From Eretmocerus hayati (lineage: Eukaryota; Arthropoda; Insecta; Hymenoptera; Aphelinidae), in assembly GCA_029851415.1 (NCBI GenBank), contig CM056741.1, positions 145,750,522 to 145,814,521 on the forward strand: 64,000 nt of DNA, given 5' to 3'. Of this stretch, positions 12,105-24,170 are shown piece after piece (position 1 is the first letter of the stretch; every line of letters starts with the position of its first letter). Both the position numbers and the translations under genes were made by a program. The notes below the pieces were generated by a model that was given only the letters and a program-made list of their open reading frames with translations, was not told where the DNA came from and ran no database searches.

Positions 12105-12832
12105 TGTACAATATTGATAGGGCTCCGACGTCCCCTTAAAGGTTGTGGGTAAGATAGAGTTTGCCTCATTTTTAGACGATGAACCTTCATTGGATGCGAA
12201 CAGTCTCAATATGACGGTATGTTTCTGAAACGAAGAAAAGAAACTGTTCCTCTTATCTGACGGTCATTCTCAAAACGATTTGAAGATGCAACGGTAAGAA
12301 ACTATGGCAATCTGAGAGTGAAGACTTTCTTTTTGTAGCTACTACGGCCGCGACAAAAATTCCGTTCATTCGCAAATTATCGTCTGATTCAAACGGGTTT
12401 TGATCACAGAAATACATTTGCCCATTTGAGCTTGCTTTTCGATGGACAGAGCAGACTAATACGCCCCAATTATAATTTCGTTAAAATCGATGTAGTGGAA
12501 AAGTGAGGTTAGGTAGTTACTGACTCATGCAGTAAACAGGACAACTACCTTAACTCTGTGGCTATGGATGTCACCTTTTGGCGCTGAAAAAGAAGATTAT
12601 TCCCACAGAGTCAACCAAATCCAGACCTCGAACCCTTTGGACTGCCCTAATGAGTCAGAGATTGCATGCATGACATATGTATGACTCTTTTTATTTGGCG
12701 TGTTATGTGATTGCAACACTAAGTTAGCCAGATTCTCGATAGCAATTACTTGACAAAGTAAACTTTAACATATATGTAAATATGTTTTAAATATATTGAA
12801 CCATTTCCTCTGCTTTTCTCTCTGTTATCCCA
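12105..12832. other. 3' flank of odorant receptor gene 1
   Basis: Downstream (in minus-strand sense) of the receptor stop codon. No repeat or second gene identified. A transcript end is expected here, but I cannot assign a poly(A) signal with confidence. Confidence 0.35.
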
Positions 12833-15800
12833 TCACTTTGTGTAAACCGCGTGTAGCACTGATAGACTCGACATAGAGGCTTTCACGATCTGCAAATACA
12901 AAACTGTATGATTCTCTCAACTCGACTAGCATTATCGAATAATTCCAATTATGTCCAGTTTTAATTAATACAACTCGGCATTAACCTTCATCGACCACTT
13001 AGGGGTCTTGTTTCATTACAACACAACACATCACATCTTAAATTCACGGTTCCAGGTACATTGAATCATGAGAACTGATCCCTTACCAAGATCTGTCGGA
13101 ATAATTATTAACAATTCCTTCTAACAAATACTCTCTTGACCCAACAAAAAGACGCTGGTGGCATTAGCTCGTTTGCAGCAATCATCAAACACGTTCGCAA
13201 GTTCAAATTGAAGTCGAAATTGGTACTTTTCGTCTATTTCTTCGGCTTTATTGAGTTTTGCTCAGTCTTCGTTTCAATTTCCCGATAAAATTCTTGGTGA
13301 ATACTGATCATGATAGACCCTACATATGGTCTTAGAATCTTTTCGAACTAAAATGTTTAACCGTCGGCTGGCACATTTGGGTGGAGTCCACCCAAGGCCT
13401 CCTTCATGAGTACGCCACGCTCGTAATTCAAAGTTTCCCGGGTTCATAGTGACCTCTGTTGAGAGTCAAGACTTGCCACTTACCGACCGCGCACAGAGCG
13501 CCATTTTTGGCGCGCTCGCTGCTCCGCCACAGCTGAGCCAAAAACCAATTGGGTGTTCGACACCCAGGTGTGCCAGCTATGCGTGCTATTTCTGAGTGCA
13601 TTCTGTTGCAATAATGAATTATTGCAAAAAAATTGCAAAAAAGGCCCTTCCACTGAATATATTCTAGAGGACGCAGTTTTCAATGGAATGAGCTGAAAAT
13701 TTTACTGAGTCATCTCAAGATCAAGTAGATATGAGAAAAGAATAGTCCAGTGGTCGATTTTTCAATGGAGGTCTTCATTCCGGCATAATAGGTGAGAATC
13801 AAAATCCTCAATTCATGCGTCGAAATATGTCAGAATAAATACCTTTTTTTCAAGATCCACTGTTGTGCTATTCTATTTTTTCGTATGGAAAGTATGGTCT
13901 CACAAGACACTGGCTCAATGTGTGTATGGAATTCCATACACAAGGGCGAGCCCTAATACCATGTATCGCAGATCAGTCCGATATTTCGAAATAACTCAAT
14001 TCGTTGGGCTCAATGAATATGTAGCTCGCGTTAATAATAGCTAATCTACCTGCTTGCATTTTGAATATGGCGCGCGTCTGATTCATCAATATTGAGTCGA
14101 GCAGTGGGGGCATTCGCAGCGCTAGTAGTAGCAAGTGTTACCAACGTAAACACATCTTTGTAACTTGGGCGTTCCACTCGCTCTAATGTTTTCGTAGTGC
14201 CACGGTTGAGGTTACAATACCCTCGAGAATGTAAACACGGTTTGCGGTACTGCGATATAATTGATCGTCGAGCTTTCGAGTTTTTTAAAAGCGTACATAT
14301 CAGTGAAACGTAATGGTGGCGAGCAAAAAGTGAGGAGCATCAAGATACATGGGCTAAAGATCAATCCAGAGTATAAAATGGATAAATTCATCGTGAGGAC
14401 AGGAAAACGAACTCGCGTTGAGAGTGAGCTCGACCAGACTCCCGTTGACGAAAGTTATGCTTCTGCTTTCGAGAATGCTCCATCCGAGAGCCCGATTTGT
14501 CAAGAGAGTGAATCGACAGAGATGGCAAGGTCTTGTAAAACGATAAAATTATCGTCTCGTACTGGTAAGATTTGAGTGTGTTCTTGTTTGTATGGAAATA
14601 AGTGATAAAAAAATCGAATTCTCGCGCTGTTGACATACCGCGTTTGGTCACTCGAGTAAAATCTCTTATTATTTAACAGACGTTCCGAAACAATTTCGCA
14701 ATTGGCAAAAATCGTATAAATGGCTAAAGTATGATGAAGACAAAGAAGCAGCTATATGTTCAATTTGCACTGAAGCTGTCAATAGAAAATTACCCCTTCC
14801 CGCGACACACTGTGCCAAAAACTCGCGGTCTGCTTTTGTTGAAAAAGGCTATCGCACATGGACGAATGCAACGACTTCTTTCAAAAAACACGAAGAGGGA
14901 TTTTTCCACAAATCTGCGGAAACTCTTGTAATTGATGCGAATAAAGAACCCATAGCAATGAAACTCTCTAGCTTGAAGAAACAAGAGATGGTTGATAACA
15001 CAATTGCTCTCACTGCAATTTTCTCTAGTATTAGATACTTAGTACGGCAAGGGCTAGCTGTCCGTGGCCATGATGAAGAGAATTCGAATCTCCAACAGCT
15101 GTTGATTATCCGTAGTGAAGAGATTCCAGAGTTGAAAACTTGGTTGCAACGCGATAATGCAAAGTATTTGTCTGGCACAATCAATAACGAGATTATCAAT
15201 CTGTTTGCTTCCGAAATAAGAAAAACTGTCATCGAAGAGATCAACCAAGACAATGAAGAGTTTTCCCCTTTGATGGATGAGTCGACAGATATATCTAACA
15301 AAGAGCAAGTTGCAATATGTATTCGCTCAGTTGACTCTTCATTATCAGTCGGCGAATACTTTTTAGGATTCTATGAAGCAGCAGATATAAAATCGCAAAC
15401 ATTGTTCGTCATCTTGGAAGATTTTTGTAAGCGATTTGGTTTTAAGTTCGTCAAAATGAGAGGTCAATGCTACGATGGTGCAAAAAATATGAGTGGCGAA
15501 GTAGGTGGATTGCAAAAACTTGTGAGGAATATAGAACCTCGTGCTTTATATGTCCATTGCTCAGCACACTGCCTCAGTTTAGTTGTCCAAGATTCTCTCG
15601 AGAGTATTTCTCAGGTGAAGAGAGTTATTGGTTCCGCCAAAGACATGATTAATTTCATAAACGATTCTCCTCAACGAGAGAGACAGTTTGAGGACCTAAA
15701 AGCTGACTCTCACAGTCAAAATTTGGTAACATTTTGCCCAACCAGGTGAGTTGCGGGAAAATCGGTCTTTTTTATGAAAATCATTTTGAAAATGAAAAAA

Positions 15801-18800
15801 TTTATAAGTTCAAATACTCATTTAGAAATGATCTTGCAGATGGGGCTTGAGAGTCAAGGCAATCAAGTCCTTGTATGAGCCCGATAACTATGCTAGTAGC
15901 ATGATATTTTTTGAACAAAAATCTCTTGAAAAAAAAGTGGATCCCATTGTGAATTCCAAAGCGTCAGGGTTCCACAGAGATATGATGAGCTTTGATTTTT
16001 ATATTATAATTTCGATCGTCATTGAAGTCTTCGAAGTCATAGAGCTACTGAACGTAGAACTTCAGAAGAAAGACCTGTGCGTTAATGAATCTCACGCTCT
16101 CGTTAGAGGTGTGCTGATGAGAATCGAAGGCATGCGAGATGAGAATGTATTTAATAGCATATGGGATGATGCTCTGAAGAATGCAGAGTTACTCAAGCTC
16201 GAGGAACCACGTTTGAAAAGATCTTCCAGAGCTCCGAGAAGATTTGAATCGAATCCAAATAGTGCTGGTCATGAGTTTGTTGATCCAAAAGATTCATATA
16301 GAAAACTATATTTTGAGGTCGTGGATCAAACTGTCATGTCTTTGAATAACCGCTTTGAGAGCAAAACAATGGATCTTCTCAATTCTTTCGAGAATTTTGT
16401 CACAGGTCATGGTGATGTAGATGTGCATAGTATAACAAATTTTTACAACACTACAGTTGATACAGATGGAAATTCATGTGTGGTAAAAGAACTTGACCCC
16501 AAAAAGTTAGTTGTCGAACAACAAGTTTTCTTGAATAAAATACGTGGAGATGTACCGTTCAGAGAAAAACTGAAAGCTTTAAAGAAGAAACGCCAGGAGG
16601 AAAAGAGACTTAAAATTTTGAAAAGGGGCTCGATGAGTCAGCGACGTTATGAGCGGCTTGATGGATTGAACCAAATGAATAATTGCAATGAACAAGATCG
16701 CCTAACGCTGAAAGATGTGGTAACATATTTGCGAGAGAGTCCTGAGCTGCGGACAGTCTTGGCCGAGTTTTCAAAACTCGTCAGACTAATTTTAGTGGTC
16801 CCAGGTTCTTCATGCTCAAATGAGAGATCTTTTTCAGTACTCAGACGCTTGAAGTCGTACCTCAGAGCAACGATGTCACAGCCACGATTGAACGATGTGA
16901 GCTTTTGTAATATTTATCAGGACATACTCGATTCTTTATGTTTGAAAGAGTTGGTGAACATGTTTATTCGAAGGTGTGAAAGGAGGATGAATCTATTTGC
17001 TATAATTAAATAAAAAACGTGATAAGTCATCAATCCGTTTTCAAGAATTTGAATCCCACATCTGCTGAAGACCTTTTTTTTTTTTTTTTTTTTTTTTGCT
17101 CTTCATCTAGTCTCTCACGGTTCACCATACACTGGCTTGGAAGGTTGTGACGCCCCTGCTTGAACTGACCTCATCTCGAGATGACTCAGTTGAATTTTTA
17201 GTTCATTTGGATGAAAATTGCGTCCTCTCGAATTTTTTCAGTGAAAAAGGTGATATTTAGCTTTTTTTTGGACGTTTGTATTTTTTTAAATTTTTCATCC
17301 GACCTTGACGACTATCTCGGTACGGTGATCCATACAGAACATTTCAAAGAGACTACAGAAAATTTTTGAAACGGAATGATTGATTTTAGTAGCCACAGCA
17401 TTAATTTTTCGTCGTGGGTGTAATCCACCCAGGTGTGCCAGCTATGTTATGTGGCAGAAGTGTGCCAGCTAAGGGCTAAGGATGATGTAGGATTCGAGGT
17501 GTTCATAGGGGTTCTCGATTCCCTTGTGAGTTGGATCGAATCAAGAGAGTAGAAGTGTCGACATTTTTCAAGTTACTAGATTTGAATTGAGAAGAATGAA
17601 CTCTCCAATTTCAATAACTGAATATTTACATATGTTACATTTAAAAATAGCGAGAAAATTGCGATGCTAGGAAAGTAGGTGAAATGAGGAAATTGAGAGC
17701 AAGGAAATTTCATGGAACCCGGCCGCGCCGCTTTGATTCAGAGGTTAATTTGCGACGAAATCGTAACCATCGCTTTTCCAAAGGTAGAAAGCACTTCAAG
17801 GTACTAAAAAGAGGTGGTTCTGTTCCGCGTCATAGAGAACATGAGTGATGCTTGTTTTTGATCCCTCGTAGTGGAAAGTATATATTTTGCAACTGGAGAG
17901 TGAAAAAGAGGACATCTGGGCAGGACTTGTCCACTTATATACTTCGCGGTTGCGAAATGTAATATGGATATAATGTCTAATTCCTTATGCAGCACGATCC
18001 AGCTCTTGAAGTCACTCTGGTTAATTACAATTCTTATCAAGGGTCCAAAATTGCTGAGAATGACACTTTAATGAACATTAAACTTGAAATATGTAAGATC
18101 CAAGATTATTCGGATGTGGTCTTGCAAAAAGCAGTATAACCCAAATCTATAGGGCAACCATCTTTTGGGTAAAAATGTGTCCCCTTATCCATGCGAATCA
18201 TACATAAATGAGACTTACCCGCATGAAATTTTCTAGCGAAAGCACATAAATTTTGCCAACGACGATAGACAGTGGTTTCTGACTTCTGCAAATGACTAAG
18301 GTCAAGTGCCTCCTTGATACTTTGTCTAACTCGTCCCACAATGACAGCTGAACAGCCACAGCAAGAGACTGGCTCTGCAAAAAAACACCATTCAGTCTTC
18401 ACAGCTATTCCTCTTTTCCCACCTACCAAGGTATCCGCTTTGAAGTCAGATGATTTCCCTTACTTCGTTTTGTTCCTAATTGTTCATAATAACTCTAAGT
18501 TATGATCTTTTATATGAAGGAAATGTACCTTGCTGTACTAGTCATTTGTAACACGTTTGAAACTAGATATGCAGTTATTGGAACTGGAATAAGAATCTCG
18601 ACTTTTTTTTCTCTTTTTTTAAGAGTAATAAATCTATCTACTTGGTCGAAATTCAACTCTCGTGGTCTTGAGCTCATTTTGAAGTTTCTACGATTGTCTT
18701 GAAGAGAAACATATGTATTTTGGGAAATATTGTAGTGGGTTTGATTGTAAGTTGCAGACGTTAGAAGCTCACACGAGTCCTACGGATTACGCGATTCCAT

Positions 18801-21800
18801 TTAGCTTAAACACGAAATCCAAATTGTTGCTACATAACTTGACGGAAGCAGATCAACTTTGGTGAAGAAGGGATTGTTGATGAAAATGGTCCAGGAAAAC
18901 GATAGCGCACGCATTTGCTTCTCATAATTTTGAGATAATCATTTCATGATTTTGTCCAACAATGAAGAAACAAGGAACCAACGGGCTTTCTAATGCCATC
19001 ACTAGCCATAAATTATAGCATCGTGGAATCTATTGTTTAAGGCGTTGTTTCACCCAAATTGATCGCGGGAACCTCCTAACCTATAATGTTAGCAAATTTT
19101 CATTCCCATTTTTCTCCAATTCTCTTCTGATTTGGGCTAAACGACGAGTGCACGAATTCAAGTTAGATGATAACAAGCATTCGTGCAATCATCGTTAAGC
19201 CTCAATCGCAAGAGAATCGGAGGAGAATGGGAATGATTTTCAGCTTGCATGGTGACCGCATCGCCTTAAGTGAAAAGAGAATCAACTTACCTGAACCATT
19301 ATTTCATCACCTGGTAGACAATATAGAAGTAGTTGGAGGAGATATACTCCAAGACTAGTTATGAACATCATGCAGTCGATGTTATGATTTGCTAGCGACT
19401 GCAGGATAGAAATGGAAAACGGTTAACAATATCCCTATCAAATTGGTCAAGACATTGATTTGTCAAAAATAGTCGTAACGAAATCTGCGAAAAAAACAAC
19501 CCTGTACTTGGTGGCTTACAGTAATGAGATTGAAACCATTGATGCACATCGAGATACCAACTTCGATGAGCTGCTGCTGTCCTAAAACACTGAAAACTGT
19601 TTGTAGCGCTTGCGAATACCTTCAACATTGAATATGTTTGAGAAAGAGTGTAACTACATAGGGTTTGCCAATGAAATCATTTACCTGATTTCTTTTTGAT
19701 GGCGTTTGATCAGACTTACTACTTTCCGTTTCTTGTTTGATTCGTCTGTACCAAGATCCATGAACTCATTCTGCAATATTTTCAACCTTGCGCAGAACTG
19801 AAACGTACTCATCAAGAAGATGCCATCCATCGCGTACATCATTATGATAATCGGAACAACTGACACCATCTGTTGGAACATATTCCAGCTAAGTGACGCA
19901 CATGATTGTCGTTTCAAAATCCGATTATTGATTAAGAATGATGTTGAAGATAATGAGGTAAATGAACACGAAAATGCATCGTTCCGAATTCGCCCTTCCG
20001 CACAAAAGCTACAAAACTACATTGGATCCATGCAGACATATTAGTTATTTGGAAGAATAACCTTTCCCTTGCGAGATACGTTAGCCCAATCAACTGAATC
20101 AACGTCTATCTTTCTTTTGTTTGTTCCCAACTTTCGTTCTTACTTGTAGAGTTCTACAAAGAAAATTGTATAAAGTAGAGTAAAGTACCAGGTATCATTT
20201 TCAATAAAGTTTTTTTATTCAGCTAATTGATGAAACTTTCAAGTATATTCGTACTTCTAAGCGTCAAATTTCGCACTGTCAATCAATTGGGACTCATTGG
20301 AGTACCATTGAATTTTGGACCAAGTTTAGCTTCATTTTAAAATGCATACTTATACGCTATAATCGCAGTGGACCTACTCAGAAGTCACCGTCGTTGGAGT
20401 GACTCAACCGAGTCCTCGGCACTGAAATATGAGTACGGACAGATTGATATAGCCGTGCTGTAGCAGAGCTATCTATTTGAATAATTGAATCGGGAATTGT
20501 GGTGATGCTGTACTTCAAAGGAGCTTCTACCGATAGGACGAATGTAATGATTCCGAGGATCAAAAAAGCTTTGTAGTTGGATCAAAAGCCCTCCCGACTC
20601 TCAAATTTTTTCTCACTTTAACTAAATCAAACATGATATTTCCTGAAAATATATTCATTCCAATAGCTTGGTTGCTTGATATCGGCTCAGACAACCATCA
20701 GAGGACTTCGCGGCCAGAACATCTGAGCCAACCGTTCCAAATCATAGCAAGTAATCGTAATTTCGTCACTCAAAGTAACGATGAAAAACACATCCTCATT
20801 TGAAAATACATCAAGAGAACGATAAAGAGTGTTTTTAGGATGATGTTTGGTCACTCATAAATCATTGTTGTTGTGAACGTTTTTTGTCGGTCGGTTTCTA
20901 CGAGTCAAATATACTAATTACATTCTATCGCACAACGTTTCGGTTGACCTATAGGTAGTCCAGCATACTTTTTATCGCAGATAGTGAACAAAATTATTAA
21001 GAATAGCACTCCTAAACCAAAATCATGAATTGACAATAGTATACATCTCACACAAAAAATGAAAGAGGTGAAAATTCCAAAAGGTCACATTTACATGACT
21101 TTAGATGCTAAATCCTTATATTCCTACACACCATAGAATTCAGTCACGGAAGAGGTTGAGAGGAGGTCACAACATCTGCAAGAAACACAACAAATCGCTC
21201 CAGGAGCTCTTACATGTAATAGAATTCTCTATGGATAACACCCTTTTCACATTCGATGGAACTTTTTACCGCCAAATCCGCGCTACATTCATGGGAAGCC
21301 CATGCTCACCTAACTAGATGTACCATGTATACCATTTCAGCCTACAATCACGTGGTAATCAAGAGTTCGGTCACTTAATGATCGAACTCAGGGGTTTGCT
21401 TGTAGAGCTACTAAAATTGAATGCAGGTGTGGAGTCTGCCGCCATTTTGAATTTATTATTCTCATTTTTATGAATTTTCTCTCCATAGAGCAATTCTGAC
21501 ATGGATTTTATTGATGCATACGAGATCCCATCTGATTTGGTTCAGTAAAAATCGAGATATTTCCAGAACGGATTTTGGTCTACCCCTATAAGTTATCCTA
21601 CATGGCGACAGACTACGGCCACGCGTTAAGGTAGTTGTACACTAAAATGCAAAATATACCAGAATGTCACCAAAGTTGATGAGGATTTAGTTCGAGTGTT
21701 AAGGAACACCTGTGCAAAATTTCAAAATGATTGACCGTTTTGTTTCAGTGTGGTAGTCATCAGAATTTGTCACTTCTAGCATGGCGCTTATGCGGGATCG

Positions 21801-24170
21801 TCGACTCCCATATAAACGCAATGTTAAAAGTGGCGGGTTTTTGATGGCTACCACTCCGAAACAAAACGGTCAATCATTCTGAAATTTTGCACAGGTGTTC
21901 ATTAACACTTGAACTAAATCCTCCCCAACTTTGGTGATTTTCTGGTATACAGTGCAATCTCCCCTAACGGGTACCTCCTATTAGCGGACGACAACATAAC
22001 CCCGTAACAGCCAAAACAGGCTAATACATTTGTCTTTAGATCTCTCTTCATAAACACTGAATCATCAATTTGAATATTTCTAACAAGGGGAGTCCGGAGT
22101 CTCCGGGTCCTGAAATCTCACCAAAATTTTTTTACAGTTTCGTATCACCTAGGATGTGAAGAACCCAAAGCAACTCTGTCAAATGGGCCTCCCGTTTAGA
22201 GCTACAGCCTATGACATTAGCATTGCCCATATAGGCCCATGTTAAAAAGTGATATGTATAGATATACTGGCAATGTTGACGTTTCTGGCTGTAGTTCAGA
22301 ACAGAAGGCCCATTTGACAGAGTTGCTTTAGATTCTTCATATTCTAGGTGGCACGAAACTGTGAAGAAATTGTGGTGAGATTTCAGGACCCGGAGACTCT
22401 GGACTCTCCTTGTAAGTGATTTTTGTGCATTCTTTCTTCTGTCTATCCATTCTCATGAAAATCTGAACCTCAGATATCACTGTACTCGCGATCTTCCACA
22501 AAACTCCGTGTTGAACAGCTTTTACAAAAAAGCTCAGATTTTTTCCCCCGATACTGAAGGCTTCTGAAATTTCAACTGAAGCACTTCGAGTCCCTAATCT
22601 ACTACTGTGCCAACTTTCGTAATTTTCTGAACGTCAATTCTAGTACCGCTAGTACTACCTTAAGCCGATTTGCCAATGGGTTTGATCTTCAGGATATTTC
22701 AACGCCCCGTAGGCCGTAGCTCATTTGGAACATCTTTAGAACGAGCTAGGTTAAGTTGAATTCTTACCAATTTGAGTCGAGCTATCACAATTTTCCCAGA
22801 GAATGATTTTTCGCGAGTTCCCGAAGTGATTTACCCAAAATGCCCGCATCCTTTAAAACGAATGAAATGTATGAAATCGTCTTTACCGCCGTGCAACCAC
22901 ACTTGAAACTGTTTCATCGATTTCAATATTAATATACCCGGCTTATTTTGACGCGATAAACACGTTCTGAGTGGAAAAAAGGTCATACTGCACCCCCCCC
23001 CCCTCCCCCCGGCATAACCACACGCAGATATGTTGGGTACACACGGAGAAACCAAAACGCACTCGCGCTTCTCTTTTTAGAGAAAGCAAGAAATACCCTC
23101 TGGAACTCGCTCTGGACAACCATATTCAGATCAATTCTATCAAGATGAAAGCCCTTTGGAAATCGTTGCGTGGTAAGGATTTCCATGCAACATCAAATGA
23201 TACTTATACGCCCCGGTTGATATGGTTACATTAGCGGTAACAGCTGTTGGACATATGAGATGATTGTCTCTCACTTACTTGGCTCATGTAGCATATTACG
23301 TAGATAAGATTAGAATCTCGGTCCACATAGTATCGGCCAAAGAATGGATATTGTCTGTCGCGGTCTTCAGATTTTTGACCATTGATAAAAGGGATGAACG
23401 CAAAGGCCGATGCAGTAATGGACATAGCAGAGATATAGTAAAAACCAAAATTCCGATTTCTTCGAGACGATTCCTTCAAGATAGATTTATTCTCTCTATG
23501 ATCAGGCCTACTCATTATCTGGATCCATTCCGATCGCATTACTCTCATTACATCCTGAGAACAATACATCTCATATTGAAGCTGATGATCTGATTAAATA
23601 TTCTAAAACGAAATAGTATATTATGACCCTGCACGTAGATGGGTAGTTTTGTACGAAGGACTGTTTATGGCACGAGCGAAGCGAGTGCTATAAGTCCTTC
23701 GTAACAAAAATACCCATCTGCACGCAGTCTCATAAGATAATTTATGGCACGAGAATCCAAAAATCATGTTTAAAGTTGCGATTCTTAGGTTAGAGTGCTA
23801 TAAAAGAATATGAGCATTGAGCTACAATTTTGCAACAGACCTGAAATTCACTCATTGTGAGAATGAAACTAGTATATTTTATAACTGTGGTCCAAAAAAA
23901 CAGACTTGGTTCGAAAGTCTCGAAAAAAGAACCAACTTTTCCAAGGAGATAGTACAAATCTATCCATTGAGGTACCATGAGAACAAATGCTGCCAGATAC
24001 ATTAAAGTTCGATATGGTCGTCTGACCAATAGAAAATGGTTCCTCGAGTGACTAATATCATCGGGCCACAATCCTGAAATCACTAAAGCCCATTTATTGT
24101 AAAATATTGCTTTGTCGTATTCTCGAGCAGCTTCTTCGTCAGAAAAGTGGTCAGGGGTTTGATCTGCCAT
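12833..24170 (-). CDS. Odorant receptor gene 1 (7tm_6 family), seven exons, 403 aa
   Basis: Exons on the minus strand: 24170-23841, 23554-23279, 19869-19685, 19619-19520, 19398-19291, 18374-18219, 12889-12833. All junctions are GT-AG, the phases join without a stop, and 403 residues is typical for the family. I chose the ATG at 24170 because it leads straight into YDKAIFYNKWALVISGLWPD, a typical receptor N-terminus. The C-terminal hallmark CRSQKPLSIVVGKIYVLSLE is in exon 6, and the last exon gives the usual short tail (SLSVLHAVYTK). Insect odorant receptors are seven-helix, inverted-topology subunits that form ligand-gated cation channels with Orco in sensory neurons. Intron 6 is 5.3 kb because nested transposons lie in it. 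Ligand unknown. The exon 1 donor reads GTCTGT, weaker than the others but shared by the paralogue at 35248-45482. Confidence 0.9.
14102..17159 (+). mobile_element. hAT transposon, apparently autonomous (left end uncertain)
   Basis: The right end reads ...GTGACGCCCCTG, whose complement CAGGGGCGTCAC matches hAT-type termini and the MITE at 10990. The best left candidate is CAGTGGGGGCATTCGCAGC at 14102, which is not a close match. The 8 bases after the right end (CTTGAACT) are not found before it, so either the left end is misplaced or the flank has changed. An unbroken T run lies at about 17073-17098. The element carries the transposase gene at 14378-17013. Confidence 0.55.
14378..17013 (+). 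CDS. hAT transposase with TTF-type zinc finger, three exons, 808 aa, uninterrupted
   Basis: Exons 14378-14564, 14680-15745 and 15840-17013 join through two short GT-AG introns (115 and 94 bp) with matching phases and no stop. The start at MDKFIVRTG is the most family-like; an in-frame ATG at 14261 lies upstream. Domains in order: an N-terminal TTF/BED-like zinc finger (WLKYDE..., CSIC, then C and H further on; residues about 70-150); the catalytic core with LMDESTDIS (first Asp) and GQCYDGAKNMSG (second Asp), then the conserved HCSAHCLSLVVQD and FCPTRW; and a C-terminal hATC dimerisation region (SCSNERSFSVLRRLKSYLR). Cut-and-paste transposase acting in the nucleus. The open frame suggests recent activity. 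It lies in the last intron of odorant receptor gene 1, antisense to it. Confidence 0.88.
17476..18218. other. Odorant receptor gene 1 intron 6, non-repeat part
   Basis: Intron sequence between the transposon nest and exon 6. Parts (about 17810-18080, e.g. 'ggttgcgaaat', 'aacttgaaa') have a diverged counterpart at 35570-35850 in intron 6 of gene 2, so the intron was duplicated with the gene. A minus-strand open frame over 18106-18429 overlaps exon 6 in another frame and is not a gene. Confidence 0.45.
21639..21957. repeat. Palindromic MITE in odorant receptor gene 1 intron 2
   Basis: 'aaaatataccagaa' at the left mirrors 'ttctggtatac' at the right. The arms share 'gattgaccgttttgtttc' and its complement 'gaaacaaaacggtcaatc', and 'cacctgtgcaaaat' with 'attttgcacaggtg'. 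A single-arm relative lies at 11520-11640. Non-coding. Confidence 0.7.
22080..22415. repeat. Palindromic MITE, CTNACAAGGGGA family
   Basis: The left end 'taacaaggggagtccggag' is mirrored by 'ctctggactctccttgtaa'. The arms share 'gggtcctgaaatctcacc' and its complement, and the centre has 'tagcattgcccatatagg'. It is the uninterrupted relative of the split element at 4546-5751. Confidence 0.75.
22820..23060. repeat. Fragment of the GGTAAGTGTAC element family
   Basis: Shares 'aacacgttctgagtg', a C-rich tract, 'ataaccacac' and 'atgttgggtacacac' with the complete elements at 34065-34946 and 57834-60294. Only the right-hand part is present. It lies in intron 2 of odorant receptor gene 1. Confidence 0.5.
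23620..23745. repeat. Hairpin insertion in odorant receptor gene 1 intron 1
   Basis: 'gcacgtagatgggta' pairs with 'tacccatctgcacgc', and 'acgaaggact' with 'agtccttcgt', around the loop 'gagcgaagcgag'. The paralogous intron 1 of gene 2 (45067-45158) is only 92 bp and lacks it, while this intron is 286 bp. So it is an insertion after the duplication, or a loss in the other copy. It could be a small MITE or an unusual RNA hairpin. Confidence 0.6.

Larger units (their letters stand above)
13361..17475. mobile_element. piggyBac-like non-autonomous element interrupted by a hAT transposon
   Basis: The ends are CCGTCGGCTGGCACA, preceded by TTAA at 13357-13360, and TGTGCCAGCTAAGGG, followed by CTAA. 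This resembles piggyBac TTAA insertion with one target base changed. Long imperfect inverted arms continue inward: 'gggtgga', the repeated 'cacccaggtgtgccagctat' and 'aattttactgagtcatctc' near 13698, mirrored by 'gagatgactcagttgaattt' near 17180. The right arm stops abruptly at 17159/17160, where the hAT terminus begins. Assignment to piggyBac rests on the ends only; no piggyBac transposase is present. Confidence 0.55.

Noticed and set aside
18106..18429. Cys-rich 107-codon minus-strand protein
   Set aside because: An alternative frame of receptor exon 6. The correct frame carries the conserved RSQKPL motif.
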